Part shown: piece after piece, positions 1-8,772 of the stretch
Numbering within the stretch: position 1 is the stretch's first letter
How the letters are laid out: every line of letters begins with the position of its first letter
From: Dysgonamonadaceae bacterium
GTDB lineage: Bacteria; Bacteroidota; Bacteroidia; Bacteroidales; Azobacteroidaceae
Direction of reading: 5' to 3'
Assembly: GCA_031284225.1 (NCBI GenBank)
Contig: JAITAH010000196.1
Span: 1-25,648 of the forward strand
DNA: 25,648 nucleotides
The notes under the pieces: generated by a model
What the model saw: the letters and a program-made list of their open reading frames with translations, nothing else
Databases searched by the model: none
Told to the model about the DNA's origin: nothing
Made by a program: the position numbers and the translations under genes

Positions 1-518
1 CAACCGCGCGAAGCATGAAACAAATCCACCATTTGCACGCCTTTGTAATTGTATAAATCACTCTTGTAGAGGTCGCGGCGAGCGGGTCCAACACTTTCAA
101 TCGGCGGGTGTTGCAACATAAAATTGTACACTTTTTTGAGCGTTCCGTTACGGAAATCGGCTAAAACGGCTTCCATTCTGCCTTCCGCCTCGCCGAGAAA
201 AACGCTATCGGCATGTTCAATCGTATCTTCGGCGTGTAACATTGTAGAAATTCCGCCGAAAATCACTTTCTTTCCCCTTGCACGAAATTTGTCGGCGATT
301 TCCCAACCACGTTTTACTTGCGTAGAAAGCATCATCGAAATGGCCACTAAATCGCAGTTGGCGGCAAAATTTATTTCTTCGACATTTTCGTCAACGAACT
401 CGACTTTTACATATTCGGGCAATGCAGCCGCAAACACCACCGGGCCGTGCGGCGGCAGGTTAAAGGTGGTTTGCCTCGGTAATTTTTCCCATTTCGGATA
501 AATCAGTAATAATTCCAT
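1..518 (-). CDS. B12-binding-type radical SAM protein (N-terminal part, runs off the window)
   Basis: Reading the minus strand from the ATG at 518-516 gives 172 open residues starting MELLLIYPKWEKLP. The first 140 or so residues look like the cobalamin-binding (Rossmann-like) domain found before radical SAM domains in the BchE/HpnJ type: a conserved opening LPPHGP, a strand LVAISMM, then VIFGGIS followed by LGEAEGR. The usual DxHxxG cobalamin ligand motif is not visible, so B12 binding is not assured. The visible part stops at FHASRG followed by the bases TG, which fits the first Cys of the radical SAM CxxxCxxC cluster motif. It starts 2 bases after the stop of the upstream FAD oxidoreductase, so it belongs to the same operon. 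The family does methylations, cyclisations and other radical chemistry; the reaction here is unknown, but tailoring of the pigment is plausible. Confidence 0.85.
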   Translation of the reverse strand, partial: MELLLIYPKWEKLPRQTTFNLPPHGPVVFAAALPEYVKVEFVDENVEEINFAANCDLVAISMMLSTQVKRGWEIADKFRARGKKVIFGGISTMLHAEDTIEHADSVFLGEAEGRMEAVLADFRNGTLKKVYNFMLQHPPIESVGPARRDLYKSDLYNYKGVQMVDLFHASRG

Positions 519-520
519 AC

Positions 521-2029
521 CTAATATTTGTTGATTTCTTTTAGTAAATATTCCTGTCCCAGAAGTTCGCCGCAAGTGTTCAGTGCAGTAAGCGTCGTAC
601 CGACCATTCCGTGCAGGTCGAGGTTTTGTCCGCTCAAGAGCAGGTTTCTCAACTTGGTGCGCACCGGAATATGCGACAGCAGGATGTTGTTGCAATCTTT
701 TTTCACACCATAGAGAGCGCCTTCTTTTTGATTATAAAAATCCCTGATAGTGAGCGGACTTGAACTATACGCGCTTTTAATACACGCGCGTATATCCGGA
801 TATATTTTTTCCAATTTGTCTATAATTTTTTCCTGGCAACGTTTTTTGAACGCCAAATACTCTTCGCCGCGCTTGCCCACAGTGGTATTTTCCCACCGGC
901 GAACGGTGTTGAAATTCATGATGCAATTGACGATCATTTTCGAGGCGTACTTGTCATTCATTGTTACCGGCGGAGTGAGATACATCATTCCGGTTGGGCG
1001 CCATTCTTCGGGTGGAAAATAATCGCCCTGTCGCCATACATCTTTATAATCGTCTATGTAATAGCTGGTATGATTGATATAAGGAAATGTTTCCGGTTTG
1101 AATATAATATACACGGTAAAAGCCGAATAGCTGTTTGAGATACTGTCAATTCGTTGCCAATACGAGCGTTGAATTTTCGAAGTGTCCATCAGTTTGAACA
1201 TCGAAGAAGGATGTATTGACGAAATATACCAGTCGGCGGTATGCCGTTCGTTGTCAACGGTTTCAATATATTGTATTGCTTTGTCTTCGATTTCGATATG
1301 TTTCACGCCGCGCCGGGTAAAGACTTTTCCGCCGGATTGTTCAATAATTTCCACCAAAGCGTCTGCCATCTGCTGACTGCCACCAACAAAACGAGCCGCA
1401 CTTTCGATATACAAAATACTGATAATAGCATGAATATAAACAGGCGTAGAATATTGATCGCCGCCATAAAGCGGGTTGACAAATGCCAAAACGTAGCGTA
1501 AACGTTCATTTTCAGTAAAAGAATCAATAAAATCGCCCACACTCTGTATAAATTTTTCCAAAGGTTGAATATTGAAATTATTATTTTTTAAGTTGTAGTA
1601 TTGATCCTCGCGCACAATGTCGTACATTGCCTCCACATAGCGTGCAATATTTTCGCGTTCTTCGGGAAAATCCTGCGCCAGCGTATTTATGAAACATTCA
1701 GCGCCTTTGGCGTATTTATACGTTTTACCATCGCTGCCAATTTGGAAACGCTCAAAACAGTCGTCATCACTGGGTAAAATGGAAAGTTTGTCCATTATAC
1801 CCAAATATGAGCAAATTTTGTTCAGCACGCCCCCTTGCTGAAAAGCGCCGATAACGTGCATACCGGTTTCAAATTCAATACCTTCGCGTCGAAAATGATG
1901 TAATCCTCCACCGATCTTGTAATGTTGTTCAAAAACCTGTACATCATAGTTTTCTTTACTCAAAATCGCAGCACAAAACAGCCCTCCTATTCCGCCGCCG
2001 ATAACGATTACCGATTGTTTTTTATCCAT
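521..2029 (-). CDS. CrtI-like FAD-dependent oxidoreductase, second of a tandem pair
   Basis: This 502-residue protein has an N-terminal FAD-binding fold with GGGIGG at residues 11-16, the ribose-binding acidic residue E34, and a second glycine patch IGGGLHHF near 39-46. The C-terminal segment SGQNLDLHGMVG followed by CGELLG is the FAD-contacting end typical of phytoene desaturase / carotenoid isomerase / retinol saturase relatives. It is clearly a paralogue of the gene immediately upstream, sharing RREGxxFETGMHxIG and the same C-terminal signature. Its start overlaps the upstream stop by 8 bases. Relatives desaturate, saturate or isomerise conjugated polyenes, so action on the aryl polyene chain or its lipid is a reasonable inference; substrate and direction are not shown by the sequence. 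No transmembrane segment is evident. Confidence 0.9.
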   Translation of the reverse strand: MDKKQSVIVIGGGIGGLFCAAILSKENYDVQVFEQHYKIGGGLHHFRREGIEFETGMHVIGAFQQGGVLNKICSYLGIMDKLSILPSDDDCFERFQIGSDGKTYKYAKGAECFINTLAQDFPEERENIARYVEAMYDIVREDQYYNLKNNNFNIQPLEKFIQSVGDFIDSFTENERLRYVLAFVNPLYGGDQYSTPVYIHAIISILYIESAARFVGGSQQMADALVEIIEQSGGKVFTRRGVKHIEIEDKAIQYIETVDNERHTADWYISSIHPSSMFKLMDTSKIQRSYWQRIDSISNSYSAFTVYIIFKPETFPYINHTSYYIDDYKDVWRQGDYFPPEEWRPTGMMYLTPPVTMNDKYASKMIVNCIMNFNTVRRWENTTVGKRGEEYLAFKKRCQEKIIDKLEKIYPDIRACIKSAYSSSPLTIRDFYNQKEGALYGVKKDCNNILLSHIPVRTKLRNLLLSGQNLDLHGMVGTTLTALNTCGELLGQEYLLKEINKY

Positions 2030-3533
2030 TTTCTTTAACCGTTTTTATCTGTTCTACAATATGATTTACGCCTAACAGTTCTCCTGAAGTAAGAATCGCG
2101 CCGATAATTACGCCCAAAATGCCGTGCGAATTCACATTTTGCCCGGTCTGAAACAAATTGGGAATACGTGTGCGTTGCGACACCAACGAATGTATTGATT
2201 CGTTACAATCGGGCAGTACGCCGTACATCGAGCCGCGTTCGGTTCCCGTATAATCAAGATAAGTGAGCGGCGACGAAGTGTAATAATGTTCTATATGACT
2301 GCGCGTTCCGGGAATTTGCTTTTCCAAAAGGTCTAACAGTTTTTCCGCTTTCTCGCGTTTAAATTCTTCGTAATCTGCTCCACGCCGACCGACTTTCGTT
2401 CCCGCCCATTGCGCCACATCATCAAAATTCATATAAGTAATCAATACTGCAGAATTAGTAAACTGTTGATTTTCAGACGAACGCAGGTGCATATACAGAA
2501 AACTTGAAGGATAAGTCGCTTGGTCGTAATTTCTAACTCGCCAAACATCGGATGGCGATTCGTAATGGTAAAGATTGCTGTTAAAATACGGTTCGGCGTT
2601 TTTTTTGAAAGCAATATAGACGGTGAAATTGGAAGTTGTATTATTCAAACTTGTAATCCTGTCGCGATAAGATTTGCGTAACAAATTGCTTTCGACGATT
2701 TCCACCATTCTTGCGGGATGCATATTAGATATAAAATAATCGCCTGCGATGGTTTCTTTATTCCTGTTTTTGATTGTAACGCTAACCGCTTTTTTGTCAT
2801 CGCAATTAAGTTTTACAACTTCGGCCGACAGCACAACTTCGCCACCCATCGCCCGAATTGATTTTATCAAAGAATGGGCAATGGTTTCGCTACCACCCAC
2901 AATGCGGTAAGCGCTACAATTGTAAAAATTATTGATAAATGCAGGAATGTATATGGGCATTTTTCCACGTTCGCCGGCATAAAGCGGCAAATTTCCCGCC
3001 AATACAAGGCGTAATTTTTCATTTGGCGTAATGGTTTCGAGAAAACTGTCATAACTGTGTTTTATGTGCGCAGGATTGAGCATTATCGGTTCGTTCGTCG
3101 TTTTCAACGAGTAAAACGGCGAATTTTCAGTTATTTCGCGAATAACCTGCCAATATTTTTGCAAATTATCCTTTTCATTCGGAAAAAATTTTCCCAAATA
3201 TTCCGTGAAATTTTCTACTCCGTTGGCAAACGGAAATCGCTCGCTGCCAATAGAAATCAAATCGTAAGCCTCGCGGTTAAGCGCACACAGTTTCACGTCG
3301 GACAACAAGTTTAAATAACGAAAAAAGTTATGCAATAGTTGCCCTTCTTCCATACTGCCGATGTAGTGCATACCGGTTTCAAACTTCATGCCGCGCCGGG
3401 TGAAGGTTTGCAGACAGCCGCCGGGTTGCGCGTTTTTTTCCAAAATCGTTACTTTGCAACCATTTTTGGCAAGAATATAACCGCAAGTCAATCCACCCAG
3501 TCCGCTACCTATAATGACGATGTGCTTTTCCAT
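2022..3533 (-). CDS. CrtI-like FAD-dependent oxidoreductase, first of a tandem pair
   Basis: This 503-residue protein carries GSGLGG at residues 9-14, E32 at the end of the second strand, PGGCLQTF near 37-44, and the C-terminal FAD motif TGQNVNSHGILG followed by SGELLG. It belongs with phytoene desaturase-like and retinol saturase-like flavoproteins. It overlaps the 3' end of the MMPL exporter gene by 25 bases and the next FAD gene by 8 bases, so all three are probably co-translated. The start at 3533 is supported because the FAD motif begins eight residues in, as is usual for the family. Similar oxidoreductases are known near flexirubin and aryl polyene genes in Bacteroidota, but the step catalysed is not settled; desaturation, saturation, isomerisation or hydroxylation of the polyene are all possible. 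Confidence 0.9.
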   Translation of the reverse strand: MEKHIVIIGSGLGGLTCGYILAKNGCKVTILEKNAQPGGCLQTFTRRGMKFETGMHYIGSMEEGQLLHNFFRYLNLLSDVKLCALNREAYDLISIGSERFPFANGVENFTEYLGKFFPNEKDNLQKYWQVIREITENSPFYSLKTTNEPIMLNPAHIKHSYDSFLETITPNEKLRLVLAGNLPLYAGERGKMPIYIPAFINNFYNCSAYRIVGGSETIAHSLIKSIRAMGGEVVLSAEVVKLNCDDKKAVSVTIKNRNKETIAGDYFISNMHPARMVEIVESNLLRKSYRDRITSLNNTTSNFTVYIAFKKNAEPYFNSNLYHYESPSDVWRVRNYDQATYPSSFLYMHLRSSENQQFTNSAVLITYMNFDDVAQWAGTKVGRRGADYEEFKREKAEKLLDLLEKQIPGTRSHIEHYYTSSPLTYLDYTGTERGSMYGVLPDCNESIHSLVSQRTRIPNLFQTGQNVNSHGILGVIIGAILTSGELLGVNHIVEQIKTVKENG

Positions 3534-6500
3534 TCCGATTTACTGTAAATTGTTAAATTTTCAGGCAAGCCTGCACAGGCGCGGGCTATGGCGACTTTAT
3601 CTTCATTTTCCTCAATAGCAATCACTTGCGTTTCTTTATTTGCCAGCGCATATAAGAAACTGAACACGCCGTAACCGTTGTTTTCGATTAAAGCGCCGGC
3701 GGACGTATGTGATACGCCTTTGTCCCAGTCTTTAAGTCCTTTTAAGTTTTCCAATTCCTTTTTCGCGCCATGCCAAATTTCATTACCTTTATACATATAA
3801 TTATACAACACAAACGATTGGAAGTATTCCCGCGTTTCTATTTTGCGACACATTTCAGCAAACGTATTGCGATAATACCGGCGAATTTGTTTTGCCCGCA
3901 TAGCATAATCAGTAGCAAAACGACTATCGTCGAGCGTGATACGCCGATGCGTCTCCACTGTAATTTTACCTTCGCGCAATAGAAAATCATTTTTCGGGAG
4001 TACATGTCCTACGCCGTGAAGAAATACCGGCACAATATCCAATTTCAATCGTTCCGCCAAATAGAACGCCCCGCGATGAAAACGCCCAATATTACAATCC
4101 GGCGAGCGCGTACCTTCGGGGAAAATTACGATGGAATATCCGCGCTGCACGGCATTGGAAAGCCGGTCGATACTGTTTTCAATACCTTGCGATACGGGAT
4201 AGAAATCGGCGTAACGGATAATCCGCCCATAAAACGGACTGCGCCACACCCAATCGTTTGTAAGGATTATCAATTTCGGCGTGAGCATCATCAAACACAT
4301 TAAGTCAAGATGCGATTGATGATTGCTGATAATTATAGCAGGTTTGTCAAACGTTTCGCCGGAAAGGTTTTCGTAATGAAATTTTACACCCGGAACACGT
4401 TGTATCACAAATTCGGCTATTTTCTTTAAGAAGTTATGATAACGAAGTTTATTGTTTTCTCTATGCTTTTTGCGGAAACCTAACAAGATAAAGCCGTAAA
4501 CAGTTGTCAATAAACTACCTGCAAGGAAAACGACAAAGGCATAGGTCATCATCCAAAAGCGTTTGAGAGTCCAAGGCGCTTCGCGCGGATTTCCTTTCTT
4601 TGTTGTCAAAAACTTGAAAATGAGGGGCGGAAAGAGATATGCGCAAGCTACTACCGTTACCATTCCCACAATCGTCAGTTGTGCCAACGAGCGCATTGCA
4701 GGGTGTTTGGCAAAAATCAACATTCCTATCGCAATAAACAGAATGGTCGCCGACAAAATGATAGAATTTTTGAACGATGCAAGCATTTTCTTGCGGTAAG
4801 TGTATTCGTATATCAGTCCTTCTGTAACGAAAATCGTATAATCGTCGCCTTGCCCGAAAATAAATGTGGCCAAAATGATATTGACGATGTTGAATTTCAA
4901 ATCAAAAATATTCATCAGTCCTAAAATCCACACCCAACCGACTGTGAGCGGAACAAAAGTCAAAATAGCTAACTCAATGCGTCCGAATGAGAAAAATAAA
5001 AACACAAATACAATAAACCCGCAGAGGTACAGCACGTTATTAAAGTCTTTGGAAAGCGCATTAACCATTTTTATGGCAATAGACGTATCGTCGAAAGTAA
5101 AAACAGAATCCTCTTGTTTTGAAAACTGATTTTCAATAGACTTAATCTGTTTTTCATTGCAATTTAAGATCGTGTAAATAAATGTTTTGTCATCAGAAAT
5201 GGAAAAATAGTTTTCACCCATATTTTTATAAATGGGGGCAAAATACTCAAAATCCTGCGGCTGAAAATCAGTATTTAGCGCTTCGACAAAATTTTCAAAA
5301 ACGCCCTTATTAAATCCCTGTTTTTCGGACGTTTGATTAATATTTTTAATTACAATATCTTTTCTATTTTTCCAAAATTCCTTCCATCGTTCATTTTTTT
5401 GTTTTTGCAACTCTTGGGATGGAAAGAAATTGCCAATTCCCGACACGTTAACGGACGTATCAAATAGACAATAACGTTCATAGTTTTCCAATGCATCGTC
5501 AATCGTTTTCCCTGTAGTTATCACATACAGCGTTTCGCCTTTTCCTTGATTTTCTTCAATCAATTTATTCATTTCCGCACGCTGTTCAACAGTCATATAA
5601 TTGATTTCCTGTAAATTAGTTTCAAATTTCGTTCCAAAACTGAAAAAGAACAGTATGACGGTAAAAATCAGAAAAACATAAACGATTATTTTATTTTTTT
5701 CAGGGGAAAATTCGGCTAATCGCCCAAATCGGAAAGGATTCAAGCATTTATCCGGTTTTAATGTTAACAAATGCGGCAGAAAGAGCAACACAAACAAGAT
5801 CGTTCCTACCAGTAACAAAGAGGCAAACAGCCCCAAATCCTTCATGGCGTCGCTACTGATAAACAAAAGAGAAAGAAACGCGCCAACCGTAGTTATATTT
5901 CCTATTAACAGCGGATTAACAACTTCTTTGAGAGTACGTTTGACGTCAGCCACGTGTTGATTGTGCGCTAAAAAATGCAGCGGATAATTGATAGCAATAC
6001 CCAAAATAATTGAAGCAATACCGATGGCGATTATCGAAACCGTCGATTTGAAGAGCACAATCACGCCGAGCGAAAACAATGCCCCAAAAACCACCGACAA
6101 GGCAATGAAAAACAAAGCTTTGACATTCCGGAAAAAATAGAACAACAACACGAGAATCAAAATGAGCGCAATAGAAACGGCAAAAACAGAGTCGCTTTTG
6201 AGTTGCTCCGCATTGGTAATCGACACAAGCGTTGCTCCAAAAGGCGTTACTTTTATTTCCCCGGAAAATTCTTTAACCGTTTTGTTTGCAGCCGAATAGA
6301 TCTCATTTGCCAGCAGCTTATTATTAGCCGTTTCGCTAACGGAATATTTCGAGGTTATGATTACCAGACATTCTTCTTTATTGTTGAAAATAAATCCATT
6401 ATCCGTATTATAACCGTCGTTTTGTTTGAAACCTTCGAGTTTTTTCAGCGCATTTTCCGAGAAATGCAGCGGGTCGCGCACAATTATCTCGCGAACAAAA

Positions 6501-7003
6501 CCGCCCATCGGAGACGTCAACAATTCTTTATCGGCTTTCAGCAGGCTTTCAATATTTTGAGGACGGATCAGAGTGTCGATCCGGGCATAATCTTCTTCTT
6601 CAAGGAAAAGCGGCAAGTTTTGAGTAATGAAATTGGTTACTTCATTCAATTTTTCGTTATCAACTTCATACATCAACGCTTCGATATGTCTTGCGCTGTC
6701 GCTTTCCTGTAAAATTTCAGCAAAACGGGTAGCAGCCTCAGCCAGCAAATCCGCATCAACGTCGTTTATCGTGTCGTTTTGCGAAAAAGTAACAATGATT
6801 TTGTTTGCCGCTCCAATATGCTGATACGCTTCGTTAATTTGCTTGTTATCAGCATCGTTAGGCAAAAACGAAGAAATGTCTTCTACAAACGAAATACGTG
6901 AAGCGGATACTGCCAACAGGGCGACCATCCCCGCCAAAACCAACCACAACAGCAATTTTCGACGCTTTAAAAAAATGAATATTTTGATAAACAGGTTGCT
7001 CAT
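3509..7003 (-). CDS. MMPL/RND-type exporter fused to a PlsC-like acyltransferase and a Rossmann-like tail
   Basis: The protein has 1164 residues. Residues 1-800 form an MMPL/RND exporter: membrane helix near 17-33, periplasmic domain to about 270, a helix bundle at about 272-410, a helix near 438-455, a second periplasmic domain to about 650, and a second bundle at about 655-800 containing GQGDDYTIF near 718-725. A further hydrophobic helix pair lies near 817-842. Residues 850-1060 are a 1-acylglycerol-3-phosphate-type acyltransferase with the H895-x4-D900 motif (NHQSHLD) and FPEGTRS at 961-967. The last 90 residues (NNGYGVFSFLYAL, then VIAIEENEDKVAIARA) resemble the start of a class I methyltransferase Rossmann fold but stop early. 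It follows the glycosyltransferase by 4 bases. Separate exporter (ApeM-type) and acyltransferase genes are known from aryl polyene clusters; here they are one chain. The likely role is acylation and export of the pigment lipid at the inner membrane. Confidence 0.93.
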   Translation of the reverse strand: MSNLFIKIFIFLKRRKLLLWLVLAGMVALLAVSASRISFVEDISSFLPNDADNKQINEAYQHIGAANKIIVTFSQNDTINDVDADLLAEAATRFAEILQESDSARHIEALMYEVDNEKLNEVTNFITQNLPLFLEEEDYARIDTLIRPQNIESLLKADKELLTSPMGGFVREIIVRDPLHFSENALKKLEGFKQNDGYNTDNGFIFNNKEECLVIITSKYSVSETANNKLLANEIYSAANKTVKEFSGEIKVTPFGATLVSITNAEQLKSDSVFAVSIALILILVLLFYFFRNVKALFFIALSVVFGALFSLGVIVLFKSTVSIIAIGIASIILGIAINYPLHFLAHNQHVADVKRTLKEVVNPLLIGNITTVGAFLSLLFISSDAMKDLGLFASLLLVGTILFVLLFLPHLLTLKPDKCLNPFRFGRLAEFSPEKNKIIVYVFLIFTVILFFFSFGTKFETNLQEINYMTVEQRAEMNKLIEENQGKGETLYVITTGKTIDDALENYERYCLFDTSVNVSGIGNFFPSQELQKQKNERWKEFWKNRKDIVIKNINQTSEKQGFNKGVFENFVEALNTDFQPQDFEYFAPIYKNMGENYFSISDDKTFIYTILNCNEKQIKSIENQFSKQEDSVFTFDDTSIAIKMVNALSKDFNNVLYLCGFIVFVFLFFSFGRIELAILTFVPLTVGWVWILGLMNIFDLKFNIVNIILATFIFGQGDDYTIFVTEGLIYEYTYRKKMLASFKNSIILSATILFIAIGMLIFAKHPAMRSLAQLTIVGMVTVVACAYLFPPLIFKFLTTKKGNPREAPWTLKRFWMMTYAFVVFLAGSLLTTVYGFILLGFRKKHRENNKLRYHNFLKKIAEFVIQRVPGVKFHYENLSGETFDKPAIIISNHQSHLDLMCLMMLTPKLIILTNDWVWRSPFYGRIIRYADFYPVSQGIENSIDRLSNAVQRGYSIVIFPEGTRSPDCNIGRFHRGAFYLAERLKLDIVPVFLHGVGHVLPKNDFLLREGKITVETHRRITLDDSRFATDYAMRAKQIRRYYRNTFAEMCRKIETREYFQSFVLYNYMYKGNEIWHGAKKELENLKGLKDWDKGVSHTSAGALIENNGYGVFSFLYALANKETQVIAIEENEDKVAIARACAGLPENLTIYSKSEWKSTSSL

Positions 7004-7007
7004 TTCT

Positions 7008-7757
7008 TTAAAATACCTTTCGTAAAATCATTCTTGGATAACCATATACAACCGCAAAAAAGCACAAAAATGTATTCAAAACTGAAATTCTGAAAAAATC
7101 TTTGCCCTTTCTGAAATGTGAAAGCCGCTCTTTTGTAGGAGGATAGTACACATTTATTTCTTGCGGAATCAATTTAATACCTCGCCACGCCGAACGCGCC
7201 AAAATTTCCAATTCCGCTTCATAACGGTTTGTAAACAAGCGCATCCTTCCCATTCGGAGCAAAGGATACAAACGAAAACCGGTTTGCGTATCGGGCAGCG
7301 AAATTCCGGTCTGCATCCGAAACCAAAAATTTGAAAAATTATTGGCAAACCGACTACTTTCAGGCATATTCGGATTATCAAATTTGCGCGAGCCAATGAT
7401 TAATGCGTCAGGATTTTCGCGCGATTTTTGCTGCAAAACGGCAATATCCGTCGCTAAATGCTGACCGTCGGCGTCCATCGTAATAGCGTGCGTAAAACCG
7501 AGTTCCAATGCCTTTTTAAAACCTTGATGCAAGGCATAACCTTTACCGCAATTTGGGGCGTAGGAAATAAGTTCAAACTTATTAAATTTTTGAAATTCAA
7601 CAAGCTGTTCAAGCGTTTTATCTGTCGAGCCATCATTCACAACAATCAAATTTTCAGCATGTTGCATAACAGATTTGACGACGTTGGTTATTAATTTTTC
7701 GCTGTTATAAACAGGAATTATTACGCAAAACTTTATGTCTTGAATCCCGCATTTCAT
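7008..7757 (-). CDS. Family 2 glycosyltransferase
   Basis: This 249-residue protein has a GT-A fold of the GT2 / dolichol-phosphate-mannose-synthase type: VIIPVYNSE at about 12-20, VVNDGSTD at 39-46, and the metal-binding DAD motif within ITMDADGQH at 92-100. A segment DTQTGFRLYP further on matches the acceptor region of such enzymes. There is only a weak hydrophobic stretch near the C-terminus (about 225-240), so it is probably cytoplasmic or peripheral. The start overlaps the stop of the upstream dehydratase by 4 bases (ATGA). Glycosyltransferase or GT/acyltransferase genes are regular members of aryl polyene clusters, which fits attachment of a sugar to the pigment or its lipid anchor. Donor and acceptor cannot be read from the sequence. 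Confidence 0.92.
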   Translation of the reverse strand: MKCGIQDIKFCVIIPVYNSEKLITNVVKSVMQHAENLIVVNDGSTDKTLEQLVEFQKFNKFELISYAPNCGKGYALHQGFKKALELGFTHAITMDADGQHLATDIAVLQQKSRENPDALIIGSRKFDNPNMPESSRFANNFSNFWFRMQTGISLPDTQTGFRLYPLLRMGRMRLFTNRYEAELEILARSAWRGIKLIPQEINVYYPPTKERLSHFRKGKDFFRISVLNTFLCFFAVVYGYPRMILRKVF

Positions 7758-8116
7758 TTCAAAATCATACTCATTTTTGCAAAAACCGTATTTTTATCAT
7801 TAACAAGCGCCTTGACTTGCCAATGGTTTTCATCTTCCGAAAATTCAAGCATAAAATCCGTTTCGGGATATTCCAATGGATTGATAGGCGCAGTAAATTT
7901 TATATTTTTTAGCGCGTGGATATTGAAATTTCTTTTTTTCAATACGCCAAAAAGTTCGACCACCGTTTGAATCAGGCACACGCCCGGCGTAATCGGATTG
8001 TTGGGGAAATGGGCTTTGTAGATAATATTTTCCGAATTCCATTTGACACGGAATGCCGCTTTTTCGTTATCTAAATCCTGCGCTTTTATTGTGAAAAAAT
8101 TATCTTTCAGTATCAT
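7754..8116 (-). CDS. Hotdog-fold dehydratase-like protein (FabA/FabZ/ApeI type)
   Basis: This 120-residue protein has the hotdog-family signature AHFPNNPITPGV at residues 35-46, close to the conserved HFPGxPxxPGV of FabZ. The residue where FabZ has its catalytic Glu appears to be Gln50 (VCLIQTVVEL), and the N-terminal LPHR catalytic His motif is absent because the protein starts with a short different strand. It resembles the small dehydratases of aryl polyene clusters (ApeI type). It overlaps LolA upstream and the glycosyltransferase downstream by 4 bases each. The probable role is dehydration of 3-hydroxyacyl-ACP intermediates, perhaps only as a partner of the other hotdog protein at 13762-14199. 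A thioesterase-like role is an alternative. Confidence 0.85.
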   Translation of the reverse strand: MILKDNFFTIKAQDLDNEKAAFRVKWNSENIIYKAHFPNNPITPGVCLIQTVVELFGVLKKRNFNIHALKNIKFTAPINPLEYPETDFMLEFSEDENHWQVKALVNDKNTVFAKMSMILK

Positions 8117-8745
8117 TTTACAGTAAATTTATCTGTATCAATTTCTTCATTTATCTTTTTGTTATTCAAAATAATAACTGTTTTATCACCCGATTTTTCG
8201 CGCATCGCAATTTCGGAAGCGAGAAAAGTATTTTTTTCCAGTTTCAGCTCGATAGATTGGTAATACTCTTTTAATCGCTTCTGAATGGGCGTTAAAACCA
8301 CAACAAAATCTTTTTCGTTTTCAAAAACTTTGGTCGAAAATTGTTTGCTCTGCCGTAAACTTTCGCCGTTTATTATCGAAATGATCATGTTTCCGAGTTG
8401 TTTCAGTACATGGCCGTTGCCTTGCCGTTTACCGTCTTTATCGAGAAGAACTGCATCTTTCCCGTTCAAAATCAACACAGAAGGCGTAGGCATGGTATAT
8501 TCCCAGCGCAACATCGACGGCGACAGATAAAGCAAAATTCCCTTTGAAACCGCTTTTTCCGTAATTAATGTCGAAAATTTTTCCTGTACAAAACTACATT
8601 GCAGCGTGCTGATTTTTGTTGCCTGTTCAAGCATCTTTTGCTCGAATATTGCTTTTTCGCTATCATTCAAACAGTGAACATTTTGTGAAAAAACAGTATT
8701 ACAAAAAACTGAAAATAAGATAAATAAACCGATTCCCTTCTTCAT
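8113..8745 (-). CDS. LolA-like periplasmic lipid/lipoprotein carrier
   Basis: This 210-residue protein begins with a signal peptide (MKKGIGLFILFSVF, probable cleavage after S20, before Q21), so it is periplasmic. The mature part contains LQCSFVQEKF near the start and GILLYLSPSMLRWEYTMP in the middle, the typical pattern of LolA-family proteins whose half-barrel binds acyl chains. A cluster-specific LolA-like gene (ApeL in enterobacteria) is a standard member of aryl polyene clusters. Here it sits between the EamA-like transporter (27-base gap) and a dehydratase (4-base overlap). The inferred role is carrying the hydrophobic, lipid-linked pigment across the periplasm to the outer membrane after export by the MMPL protein. 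Confidence 0.9.
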   Translation of the reverse strand: MKKGIGLFILFSVFCNTVFSQNVHCLNDSEKAIFEQKMLEQATKISTLQCSFVQEKFSTLITEKAVSKGILLYLSPSMLRWEYTMPTPSVLILNGKDAVLLDKDGKRQGNGHVLKQLGNMIISIINGESLRQSKQFSTKVFENEKDFVVVLTPIQKRLKEYYQSIELKLEKNTFLASEIAMREKSGDKTVIILNNKKINEEIDTDKFTVK

Positions 8746-8772
8746 AATGATAGAATTACTTTATGTCATTTT

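Noticed and set aside
6203..6712. Plus-strand open frame (169 residues) opposite the MMPL exporter
   Set aside because: It is antisense to a conserved coding region and its product resembles no family known to me.
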